Positions 44,323 to 54,693 of a stretch of 64,000 bases of DNA are shown piece after piece. Source of the stretch: Strongylocentrotus purpuratus (lineage: Eukaryota > Echinodermata > Echinoidea > Camarodonta > Strongylocentrotidae). The notes below the pieces were generated by a model. It was not told the DNA's origin and ran no database searches. It was given only the letters and a program-made list of their open reading frames with translations. Numbering within the stretch: position 1 is the stretch's first letter; every line of letters begins with the position of its first letter. The position numbers were made by a program, and so were the translations under genes. The stretch is taken from NCBI RefSeq assembly GCF_000002235.5, contig NW_022145604.1:32998908-33062907 (forward strand), written 5' to 3'.

Positions 44323-44844
44323 TTAAAGTGACTTGGTAACATTGTTTAAGGTTGATGGAAAAAATACGTAATTTTTTGTATGAACTGTTACTTATTATAT
44401 TCCTTCTACTGTACTAACCCTCTAACATGCAACAAATCCTGAAAAATTCTCAAACCACAAAGATATTTGTGGTTTTCTTTGAAGGCGTCACTATGTGACA
44501 CCCTCTAACAGCAAATTCTCCTAAACATTTTTGAATTTTCCCAACCGTTTTTTGATGAAGATAATACATAAGACAGGCTTGAAAAAATCTGTTAACACTT
44601 AAATGTCTGGGATGGTATAAAGAGCCAATTCATTGCTTTCTGATGATTTACATTCATCTAAAATGTAAATAAATTAGATTACTATAGTTGGGAGAATTAA
44701 GGAATCGATCAGACCAGTTTTCCCCAATTTGTACCATGAATCATGAACCGTTTTCACTCAAATTTTCAGATTATCTTTAACTGTACATCTAGCATTGAAG
44801 TCAATACCTTAGCACAATTGCCTCACCTGAACAAGTCCCTTTAA
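44323..44844. mobile_element. Probable TTAA-flanked MITE, family C
   Basis: The left end TTAAAGTGACTTGGTAAC and the reverse complement of the right end TTAAAGGGACTTGTTCAG are inverted repeats with two or three mismatches, each starting with TTAA. The 522-bp interior is AT-rich and non-coding. Only one copy is seen in the window, so confidence is moderate. Confidence 0.6.
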
Positions 44845-45402
44845 GAACAGAAACATAGATTTCTACCTCATTTATGACCACAATTTGAAATGTCGTCATC
44901 TTCTTTAGTGAGGACTATAGGAATGCTTTGAATGAACGTCACATGTCTATTGCTGATTCAAAAGGGCTATAAATACATGCAAAATCCTTATTCTAGTGTC
45001 CTCTTAGTTGTCTATATATGACAACTAAAAATAGAATTGAAACTAAGAAGGCTTGATATTTGTCACTTTTTGAGACGATGGAAAAACAGCATTAGGCTAT
45101 CTGAATATCAAATCACTTGCTTTGGATCTACCAAGATCCTGTCAAAATGGTTTCCATTTCCAGTTAATCAGAGCTTTTTCCCCTTAAGATTTATTTTTTT
45201 TGTTCCAATTACTTGAAAAGTTCACCAAAACCACAGCACTTTTTGAGGGTTCGCAATCAGGATTTTATTTTGTTTTTCAGTGTGTTTGTGTAAAAAAAAA
45301 AGCCTTTTTAAAAGCAAGAGATGAGGCAGGAAAAGCTAAATCGAGAGGAAACCGCTAGAAACCATCCTCACTCTAATAAATGTGGTTAATGTGGATTGAT
45401 AT

Positions 45403-45416
45403 GTTGCCATGGTAAC
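45403..45416. promoter_or_regulatory. RFX-type X-box motif
   Basis: GTTGCCATGGTAAC is a full X-box and the exact reverse complement of the motif at 17418-17431. Flanks (ATAT...ATAT) extend the dyad. It is not inside a recognised repeat. Confidence 0.5.
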
Positions 45417-46451
45417 ATATTTCATGTCTGATTTCTAAAGAGGTTTTTTTTTTTGCTCAAAGCATTGACTGCCAGGGTCTAGTTACAAATGATTCATGAT
45501 CGGAGAGCTGGGTTTCATCTCGGAGAGACAGACAGACTTCCAGGTTCCACAAAGAGATAAATTTAGGCACTTTTCAAGAAGGGCAACCGTTACAGGACGT
45601 GAGAACAACATTTTTGCAGCAGCTTCTTCTTAACATTAAAAGGCAGAGTATAATCTTTGAACTGCTCTGTGTATTGCTCAGATGCATTATTCTGATGTGT
45701 TATTCTTTTCTAGACCGATTTGTACAAAAATTAATTTTGTTTTCCTCTGCTGTCATCTATCAACTTCCTTTCAACTTTAATAAGTTTTTCTTTTATACCT
45801 TTGTTCTCCTATCTCCCCCTGTTTTCAGTCATTCTTTCTTCTCTCCCTTTTTTTCTCTTTGTCCTCTATCCTCTCTCTCTCTCTCTCTTTCCTTGGTTCA
45901 GTAATATTTAGTTTTCTATGCCATTTTCTTCCTGCTACTCCACTTGGGGCCCTTTTATGCTTTCTTACCTGCACATGTAGTACATATTTAATTTTCACTT
46001 CTATCTCATCTATCTCTTTTTGATCCCTTCTGGAAACTTCTGTACACAATCCTCTCTCACTTTTATCCCATTTTACTTAATATCTTTACTATTATATAAT
46101 ACATGAATAAACATACCACTGGTAATTGAAGTATACTTAATCAAAATGTCCCTCATGAAAAGATAGAAATAGTAGACAGTCATATCATAATTCTTCAATG
46201 CCATCTCGTTCACAGAATTGAGATAGAGATATCTTTTACAGAATATAAATGAAATCTGAAAGGTTTGATGAAAGGAAATGACCAAAACCGATATGAACCG
46301 ATATGGACTCTGCCCCATTGAACCTCAAGCATTCAATTTTCACTCAAGAATTGGTGAACTGAATAGCGTGTCATGTCCACTTATAGGTCTGTCTTGGAAA
46401 TCACTCAAGTTTCTGGTTTAGCCAATCTCTGTATATGTTGGCTCACATGCT

Positions 46452-46655
46452 TTAAAGATTATAAAGTCGAGTTCTGGTCATGTGATTGCATTGTGAAAGA
46501 AACGTGGAATCGATCAGAAAAGGTGGATCATCTAGCATATAAGTATTGGTGTGTACTGCAAGGTTCTGGAATCATCAAAAGGATAAAAAATTTGGCCCAG
46601 TCTTAGTAAAGTTACAAGCACTGTACACAGAAATATGTATATGGGACTACATAAA
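46452..46655 (+). mobile_element. TTAA-type MITE, family A, truncated copy 4
   Basis: Matches the 5' half of family A (GGTCATGTGATTGCATTGTG, then CATCTAGCATATAAGTATTG and CTGCAAGGTTCTGGAATCAT) and stops after TATGGGACTAC. The 3' half and the terminal repeat are missing. Confidence 0.75.
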
Positions 46656-47616
46656 CATGTGGCATAAAAACCCATCCTGATTTTTATGATGTTACATGCC
46701 ATATTTAGAATATTAAGGCATTTGAAGAGCCATGCTTTTTAAGAAACATTTTTTATCTGATGTTCTTCCACAATCGCATAATACAATGATAACGCTCACT
46801 AATTATATTTCACCTCTTCCCAGAACTCAACTTTTTCTTTAAGTGGGTATATTCTTACAAACATTCAATATCATGATGACCCCATCCTAGGAAAACTATT
46901 TGCCTTGTTTTTCATAATTTCTGAATTCAAGGACACTGATATCTAAACCATTCATCATCCATCATTGTCTACCTCAGTCTCTTGTGTAATTAGTTCTTAT
47001 TTATGCAACAAGATATTGTTTTAGAATAGCTTTAGAATCTTTGAGATATCACTCTTAACATTATGAAAATTAGTGCATTAAAGTAGTTGTGTTTCAAAGC
47101 CTCATGGAGTAAGTATAACGCATGTTTCTTAAGAATGTGACATATCAAAGCTTTCATCTAAAAGCTTTCAACAATGGCCCTAATTCAAACAGTCCAATTT
47201 TATTCTTGAGTTGCAAACTACACAAAAAACATAAAATGTACAAGATACTGTATATCTGTATTTTACAACATCAAGATAAGTTAGAACCGTAAAGAGACCA
47301 TTTTCATATGCACCATATATATATTTTTTGTTACCCCCAGAATAATGCCTCTTGCTATTGCTTCACCAAAAAGGTTTTCCTGCAGCTGTGTTTAAGGCTC
47401 TTAACCAATGCATGTCTGAAAGAGGCTTAAGCAGGATCAATAAAGAATTCCTGCCTTCATTTTGATAAGATGACGGGGAGGTGGAAAATATGACAGGTCT
47501 CTCCGTTTTTCATCCTAAAATGTCAGGTGCTTCAGCTGAGCTCAATTAACTGGCAGGTGATCGTCTGGAATAGACCAACCAGACATTCTCACCTCTGAGA
47601 GAAATTAAGTAAACTC

Positions 47617-47980
47617 TTAAAGGGATTGGGTATCTTTGTCTCAGATGCTCAACAAAATCTTGGATTTAGCTCATGTTGCAATGATAATTATAAACCTTTA
47701 GGTCAGTCAGGAGTCCCATGACTTTTACAAGCCGATCGCTTGTCTGATTATCAAGATATTTATGATTGGAAATTGAAATTTGATTTTTATAACACTACAG
47801 TCTATTGGGAAAAATGAGTATGGTAAAACCGGTCATTCAAAGATTTATACTTTTTGTGGCACTTCATGATTATTTTGAAGCGCAATTTTTTTAGAGCTTC
47901 AATATTACACCATATAACAGACACTGAAAACACATAGGGCCATGCATCTCAGATCTAACATTGTTAAACGATGCCTTTAA
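47617..47980 (+). mobile_element. TTAA-flanked MITE, family B, copy 2
   Basis: Bounded by TTAA-AGGGATTGGGTATC and GATGCCT-TTAA, 364 bp, non-coding. It is about 80% similar by eye to copies at 31572 and 50166. Confidence 0.83.
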
Positions 47981-48167
47981 GGATTGTTCACGTATGGGAA
48001 ACCAGGGAAGTTCACCACGGCACTTTTTGTTCATTATGTGTAAATAAATAGTGAATTTGGGATTAAAGAATGTACCTATACACACAATGCAGGTACTATG
48101 CATAAGTCTCTACTTTATTATTGGTGCATTGTGAGATTGACAGACGAATGTGAAGAGTATTGTGCTT

Positions 48168-48372
48168 ACTCTCTAAAAAAAATTGAGTGATCATGGACGT
48201 CACTCCTCTGGAGAGTGAAAATGTAGTGAAAATAGAGTGAACATTCACTCTTTTCTTCTTAGAGAGCACTCTAAAATCAATCGATTTTCACTCCTAAACA
48301 AGTGATCACGGACGTCACTCCCAAGAAAGTGAAAATAGAGTGAAAATTCATTCTTTTTTTTTTAAAGAGAGT
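48168..48372. mobile_element. Short inverted-repeat element (ACTCTCTAAA termini)
   Basis: Begins ACTCTCTAAAAAAAATTGAG and ends TTTTTTAAAGAGAGT, an inverted terminal repeat. Inside, the block GTGATCA(T/C)GGACGTCACTC is present twice, at about 48187 and 48302, followed each time by GTGAAAATAGAGTGAA. Non-coding, 205 bp. Confidence 0.75.
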
Positions 48373-48447
48373 ACATCATAAAAAGAACACACAATTTTCC
48401 AACATCATTTATGTGAGCAAAGCGTAAATGTATCTACAAGACATGGG

Positions 48448-48722
48448 GAGTGTTTCACAAAGACTAAGATTGACTTTAAGTTGGACTTAACTATGGCAGG
48501 CCATTCATGCCACTGTTTGCTCTCACCATTTAATGGCATTTGTATATCTCAACGGACCTACAAATCATGGTCACAAATCTACAGAATTATATTTTTTATA
48601 ATTTATTATTGAAGGAAAATATATTATCTAAAGTTCATAATGGTGAGAGCAAACAGTGGCATGAACGGCCTGCCATAGCTGAGTCCAACTTAAAGTCAAT
48701 CTAAGTCTTTGTGAAACACTCT
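48448..48722. mobile_element. Foldback element with about 80-bp inverted arms, 5-bp TSD
   Basis: CATGG flanks both ends (48443-48447 and 48723-48727). Each arm starts GAGTGTTTCACAAAGACT and runs through GATTGACTTTAAGTTGGACT and CAGTGG-GCTCTCACCATT with only a few mismatches. The centre is AT-rich. It could form a long hairpin RNA if transcribed. It shares the GTGTTTCACAAAG terminus with 62383-62705 and with 3299-3628. Confidence 0.88.
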
Positions 48723-48928
48723 CATGGTCACCAAGAAGATATCAACTGCCCTTGAGAAATGAAGCCAAACCTGACAGATAATTTGCTAAGGATCTTTGAT
48801 GCAAACAAAAAGAATACAGGTAAGTGTGAATTATACTGACCGCATGAGAGGCAATAGAGAGACTTCCTGAAAAGTAGTCTTTCCAGGTGATTATAATCTT
48901 CCTTTTAAATTTGTGTTATGGGTAATTT

Positions 48929-48949
48929 TTTTTTTTTGGGGGGGGGGGA
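48929..48949. repeat. T-run followed by G-run
   Basis: Ten T followed by nine or ten G. A slippage-prone homopolymer pair. Confidence 0.85.
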
Positions 48950-50165
48950 TGATATAGGCTCAGAAAACAATATTGTAATGTAAAATAAACCAACAGTAGT
49001 TTTTTTTCCTAAGAAGCAGATATTGTAGGAAATGATGGCATGAGCAGTTGGTTTCTTCACAGCAATTAGCAAACAAAAGTGAAACTGATCCTTTAAACTC
49101 ATTGACCAAGAGGCCTCTGTTTGAACTCAATTCATGTTTTCTGTTCTATCATATTGTAAATCATTCATCGAAAGTCTCAGAAAACTAGAAAAAAAAATCA
49201 ACAAAGGATCAAATGTAAAGTTCATAGGGAAAACGTGTCAGCCCTGTTTAAACAATTCCTGTTCTTTCATTTCTATAGACATGAAAACTCAGATTATAAA
49301 GATTCTTGTAAACCTTGTAGAGACTGAAATGAAATAACTAAAGCAACTAATCCTGGAAATGAAATAACATGTAAAGCCCGGCCTATTGTTTGATATCTCC
49401 TTACATATTTTCACATCTTGAAACATGTTTACATGTAATAAACATTGTATGAAATGAAAAAATATTTTTAGAAAATATATCAACCTCCTTTTCAACCAAG
49501 AGAATAACCATTCCACACAAACCATATGATATTGCCTACTATAACTAAGTCATGGGATGACCTTTTAAAAGTGATAATCATATCCTCTTGATAAAACACA
49601 AAATATCAATGACCTTGAGTCCAGGGTATTCAATAACGCTGGTATAGAAGCTTCGTATCAAAATGAACTTCTTCAGGCGTCAATGATGCCTTAATAAACT
49701 CATGAGTAGAGACAAGCCGTCAGCTAGACATGCGAGGGTGACACAACATTCAATAATTAAATTGCTCATATCAATAAGCCACAGTCATATATGTAACATA
49801 TTATATGCCTGAAGGTTATAATGAGATATATTTGATATGAGATAATAAAAGAATATTACTCAGGCCTCATTTTTAGGTTGTTTTACTTTCATATCAAACC
49901 AATGTACAAATATTCCATTTATCCTGGGCAAGTGAGCTGAACACAAAGAAAATCATCACTAAATTCATGTGAAAAAGGAGACATAAAGAGGAGAAATAGA
50001 TAGAGATAGCAAGAGAGTAAGTGGACAAGAAATTGAGAGCAAGAGAGGAAGAGAGCAGACACAAAAAGGTAGAGAAACAAACAATCAAATTAACATCATT
50101 AGTTCATAATTATTAAAAGACAATTGAAGCAGAGACATGCAGAAGAAAGAAACGTGTACATGTAT

Positions 50166-50549
50166 TTAAAGGGATCTTTTAACAATGTTAAATCTGAGAT
50201 GCACGGCCCTACGAGATATCAGAGTCTGTGATATGGTGTTATATTGAAGCCCTAAAAAAATGTGCTTCAAAATGATCAAGAAGTGCCTCAAAAAAATAAA
50301 AACCTTTGAGTGACCGGTTTTATCATACTCGTTTTCTTCAATAGACTGTAGTGTTATGAAAACCGTTTGGCAAACGCAAAATTTGATTTCGATTTTCAAT
50401 CATAAATATCTTGATAATCAGACAGGCGATCGGCTTGTAAAAGTCATGGGGTTCCTGACTGACCTAAAGGTTTATAATTATCATTGTAGCATGAGCTAAA
50501 TCTAGGATTTTTTTAAAGGATCTAAGACAAAGTTACTGGATCCCTTTAA
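50166..50549 (-). mobile_element. TTAA-flanked MITE, family B, copy 3
   Basis: Inverse orientation to the copy at 47617. Both ends read TTTAAAGGGATC, the clearest terminal inverted repeat of the family. 384 bp, non-coding. Confidence 0.85.
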
Positions 50550-50981
50550 AACACAGAAATGAAAGGAATGATCAATGGAGGGAGACAAAAAAGGATTGAA
50601 AAAAAGTGACAAACCGAATATATATGAAATAACAAATGTTATTCAGATTGAGGAGGTTAATATCTAACAAAGAAATGAAAAAGGTTATTATGAGTGACAC
50701 ATATTGATGGAAATATAATTATGGGAGAGGAAACAGAATGACTGATTAGGAGTCTAAAGAAGGAGAAGCATCTCTTACAACCTTGCACAAATGTCAAGTG
50801 CTCTTAGTCCCATATCATGGTTATCAATGTAAGTGATACTTGACCTGTCACAATAAATCCTACATCGAACATTCAAGAGTCAATTCAAGACATATTCAAA
50901 ACAATTCTTTCACAAATTCTTTTACCACACAGAAAACAAATTGTTTACTTTAAACCTTCATTAAACACTATGGTAGCCTTT

Positions 50982-51033
50982 ACCCTAACCCTAACCTAAA
51001 GCCCTAATGCAAACCTAACCCTTACCCTATCTA
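50982..51033. repeat. Telomere-like (CCCTAA) segment
   Basis: ACCCTAACCCTAACCTAAAG followed by more AACCTAACCC words. An interstitial telomere-like sequence. Confidence 0.65.
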
Positions 51034-51574
51034 TGATGACATACAGCCCAGAGCTACTGTTACAAGATCACACGTCAACAGACTGAATTACAACGACAGG
51101 CGTTTTAACCATTGTTACAAAAAAAGAAAAAAAAAGAAAAGATAACCGTGTTATACATACACTACAATCTATAGTAGATGTGGACCCATACTATAAGTTT
51201 CTTTAAAAGACACTTTAGATTTGGTAAGAGAACAGAATACCAGATAAAGGCAATGTGACAAATATGATGGCAGTTTCAGTATAGTTGCTAAGGGAGCTGA
51301 ATGGGGTCTAGAGGTGTCATAGGGTTCCAATGGGGGGAGGGGGGCGGGGCAGGGGGTGTCAATATATAAGACTATTCACACTGTTCATAATATTATCACC
51401 TCAAGTCTGTAGTAACACATATGGTACACAGAAACCTACACGTGTGCATACCCCTATACAAATTTAAGTTCGTCGCGAACTCGTATTATGCTCGTGGTAA
51501 GCTTATTAAGATCGTTTTTTAGGCTTTAAGCTCGTAACACGCTTCCAGGACGCTAGTAACGATCTTACTAAATG

Positions 51575-51905
51575 TTGGCGAGCTCGTGCGCGAGTTCGTC
51601 ACGAGCTCGTGGCGAACTCGCGGGTAAACTGGGGAGCTCGTGGGCAAGCTCAGGGGTAAAGGGGGAGCTCGTGACGAGCTCGTTGGTAAAAGGGGGAGCT
51701 CGTGGCGAGCTCGTGGGTAAAAGGTGGAGCTCGTGGCGAGCTCGGGTATAAACTGGGGAGCTCGTGACGAGCTCGTTGGTAAAAGGGGGAGCTCGTGGCG
51801 AGCTCGTGGGTAAAACGAGGAGCTCGTGGCGAGCTCGTGGGTAAAAGGGGGAGTTCATGGCGAGCTCGGGTTAAACTGGGGAGCTCGTGGCGAGCTCGGG
51901 GGTAA
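51575..51905. repeat. About 30-bp GAGCTCG tandem array
   Basis: About ten units of GGGAGCTCGTGGCGAGCTCG plus GGGTAAA-type spacer, with GAGCTC palindromes throughout. Part of the composite element. Confidence 0.93.
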
Positions 51906-52009
51906 ACTCCCCATAGGAAAGTGAAAAGTATGCCGCAGACCTGCCGCAGACCTGCCGCAGACCTGCCACAGCTCTGCGGCAGACTTTTAGTCTGCGGCAA
52001 AGAGTATGC

Positions 52010-52450
52010 CGAAGTATGCGGCAGAAAGAAATTTTGCTGCAGACTTGCCGCATACCAGTATGCCACAGGAACAGTCTGCGGCAGATCTGCGGCAGGATGA
52101 AATTTTGCTGCAGACTTGCCGCATACCAGTATGCCACAGGAACAGTCTGCGGCAGATCTGCGGCAGGATGAAACTTTGCTCGAGACTTGCCACATACTAG
52201 TATGCCACAGGAACAGTCTGCGGCAGATCTGCGGTAGGATGAAACTTTGCTCCAGACTTGCCGCATACTAGTATGCCACAGGAACGGTCTGCGGCAGGGC
52301 GAAACTTTGCTCCAGACTTGCCGCATACCAGCTAGTACGCCACAGAGAACAGTCTTCGGCGGATCTGCGGCAGGGCGAAAGCTTGCTCCAGACTTGCCGC
52401 ATACCAGTATGCCACAGGAACAGTCTGCGGCAGGTCTGCCACAGAAAAGT
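52010..52450. repeat. 71-bp CTGCGGCAG tandem array, about 6 copies
   Basis: Unit: TGCGGCAGATCTGCGGCAGG, ATGAAACTTTGCTCCAGACT, TGCCGCATACCAGTATGCCA, CAGGAACAGTC. Exact spacing of 71 bp was counted between 52077 and 52148. CTGCGGCAG and CTGCCGCAG words alternate, so single strands can pair within each unit. Confidence 0.93.
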
Positions 52451-53524
52451 GGGAAATTATACAGTCTGAAGCAAGGCTATAGGCGGCCATTTTGTAGGAC
52501 ATGCAGTACCATATGAGGTTGCAGGCTGAGCCCATGACCTTGTAAATTCCTGTGTTAATTAGCACTGTTAATTGTCTTTTTAGCTTCTGTCAAACCAAAC
52601 AATTTACTTCAAGTTCAACTGGTACCATAAGAGGAATTTATTACATAAGAGGAGGCTGAGGAATTAACGGACTTTTCAAACTTTTTTGTTGTGCAATATG
52701 TGATCTTATCTTCAGCCCCACTAACTCACTTTTTTGTTGTAACTAGGTACCCAAGACGAAAATCCAATTGAAACTAATTGAACACCAATTTAATTTTCAA
52801 TTGGTTTCAATTGGTCTCAATAGGTTTTAACAGGTTTCAATGGGAATTTAATAGGACTTCAGTTGGTTTCAGTTGGTCCAGATTGTCCCTATTGGACCAA
52901 TTGGGCCCATTGGCCCCATTGGCCTATGCCCCATTATACTTTAATGGGACCCAAATTGGCCTGAAGTTGGACTTCAATTGGTCCAATTAAAACCAATTGA
53001 AAACCTTTTAAAGTCTAATGGGGCAGATTGGTCCAATTGAAATCCCATTAAAGTCTAATAGGGCCAATTGAAACCAATCATCTCATGAATATTCATTATT
53101 ACTTTACACGTGTGACAGAAAAATACATTTATCATGATTTGTAAAGCAAATTAAGACAATGCACATCATTTTTGTGATTTCTATTTTCCTTTTGCCATTA
53201 TTAACCAATAGATTATTTTGTCTGATCATTTTACAATTAAATTCACGTTTTAGCAATAGATTGATATTGATTATATGATTACTAACCAAGAAACAATATA
53301 CATATTTAGTATATATATATGTGTACGAGCCTGAGTCACTTTAAATGTTACTCTTGAATACACTTCAAATGATCTATGTGATGGAGTTAATACAATTGAG
53401 AATAGAATATACCTAATTGGTAATATCGATATATATTGGTATTACCTAATTGGTAATATCGATATTGCCAATATCGATTATGAAGTATCAATCAGTTTAC
53501 CATTAAGCTTGCAGCCATTCCACG

Positions 53525-53800
53525 AGATTGTCGACGAACTCACCGACGAGCTTGTCGACGAACTCGTTCACAAACTCGCCGACGAACTCGTTGACGAACT
53601 CGCCGACGAACTCGTTGACGAGCAAACCAACGAGCTCGCCAATGACGAGCGTGTATATTTGGAGCATGCCAACGAGCTCGCCAACGAGCACGCCAACGAG
53701 CTCGTAGCTAATTTGCATATTTGGAACGAAACGAGCTCGCTGGCGAGTTCGTCTGCTTGCTCGTCAACGAACTCGTTGGCGAGCACGCTGACGAGCTCGC
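53525..53800. repeat. 12/24-bp GACGAACTCG tandem array
   Basis: Repeats of GACGAACTCGCCGACGAACT and GTTGACGAGC type. The period is a multiple of three, which opens Asp-Glu-Leu-Val frames on the plus strand. Part of the composite element. Confidence 0.9.
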
Positions 53801-53879
53801 GTGTAAGCGCACTGAAATTTGTATAGGGGTAGACTCTATGGATCATGTGAGCACGAGTAAGGTACATCTATTCTATCTA

Positions 53880-54010
53880 TCTACACTGCAACACCCAATG
53901 ATTGTGGTACACTGCAACATCCAAAGAGTGAGGTTCACTGCAACACACAACACCCAACGAGTGAGGTACACTGCAACACCAAACGAGTGAGGTACACTGC
54001 AAAATCCAAT
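53880..54010. repeat. About 30-bp tandem repeat (CACTGCAACACC)
   Basis: Four or five imperfect units of GTACACTGCAACACCCAACG plus AGTGAG directly beside the composite element. Confidence 0.75.
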
Positions 54011-54693
54011 GAGAGAGCGTGATTATTACAATCACAGTGGCAACACAGTGGTACGTTAGGGATCTTTGAAAGACAGCTATCACATCACGAACCAGGTTAT
54101 TAATATCATCAGCTAGAGCTAGGAGTCACGATGAACGGACAAAGAGGGCTAGCTAGCAGTCTGCTCGGCCAAGCTGGAGGCCATTTTTGTTTTTCACTTC
54201 CCACCTTGCTTCCTTCTAACACATGTCATTTCCCTTCTGAATCCAAGACTCCTTAATTGCATGTATTACTTCATAGTTGCATGCATACACACTGACGCAG
54301 TAATGGGACATATAGGTCACAATACCTATAATTTATTGAAGGATCTCCATGATTTGCTTTAGAAAAATGATTTCAAATACTACAAGAATTCCACTCTTGC
54401 GCTGTTTCTATTTGTTATTTCATCACCTTTTAATAAAATCATATTTGAATAAAACAACATGGGACCGTATGTTGTGTTTTCATTGGGCGATGTGAGAGCT
54501 TAAAACTGCCCTTGAGTGGGTTATATCTTATTCATTTCTTGTGATTGCGTTGAGGTTCAATTTCATTTAGCAATGTAAATTTTAAGAAACAGAAAAATGG
54601 ACTATTAAAAACCATATGTTACAAAGCATCACTGTCAATGAGGATTCTATTCTGTGTTTTCAAAAAACTTCATAATACTCATCACTAGAAGGG

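Larger units (their letters stand above)
51451..53829. mobile_element. 2.4-kb composite inverted-repeat element made of satellite-like arrays
   Basis: Termini are perfect inverted repeats CCCCTATACAAATTT, flanked by TA on each side, which fits a TA target duplication. Inside, from the left: a GAGCTCGTGGCGAGCTCG array of about 30-bp units (about 51575-51905); a 12-bp CAGACCTGCCG repeat; a 71-bp array rich in CTGCGGCAG (about 52010-52450); a CAATTGG-rich self-complementary block (about 52765-53085); an AT-rich segment with TAATATCGATAT palindromes (to 53480); and a GACGAACTCG array (53525-53800) that resembles the first array in inverse. No transposase is seen, so it would be non-autonomous. 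The left and right GC-rich arrays contrast strongly with the AT-rich surroundings. Confidence 0.7.

Noticed and set aside
53509-53867. Plus-strand frame of Asp-Glu-Leu-Val repeats and minus-strand Ser/Ala repeats, resembling a repeat protein
   Set aside because: The array period is a multiple of three so several frames stay open at once; no start context, splice sites or homology. Treated as satellite DNA.
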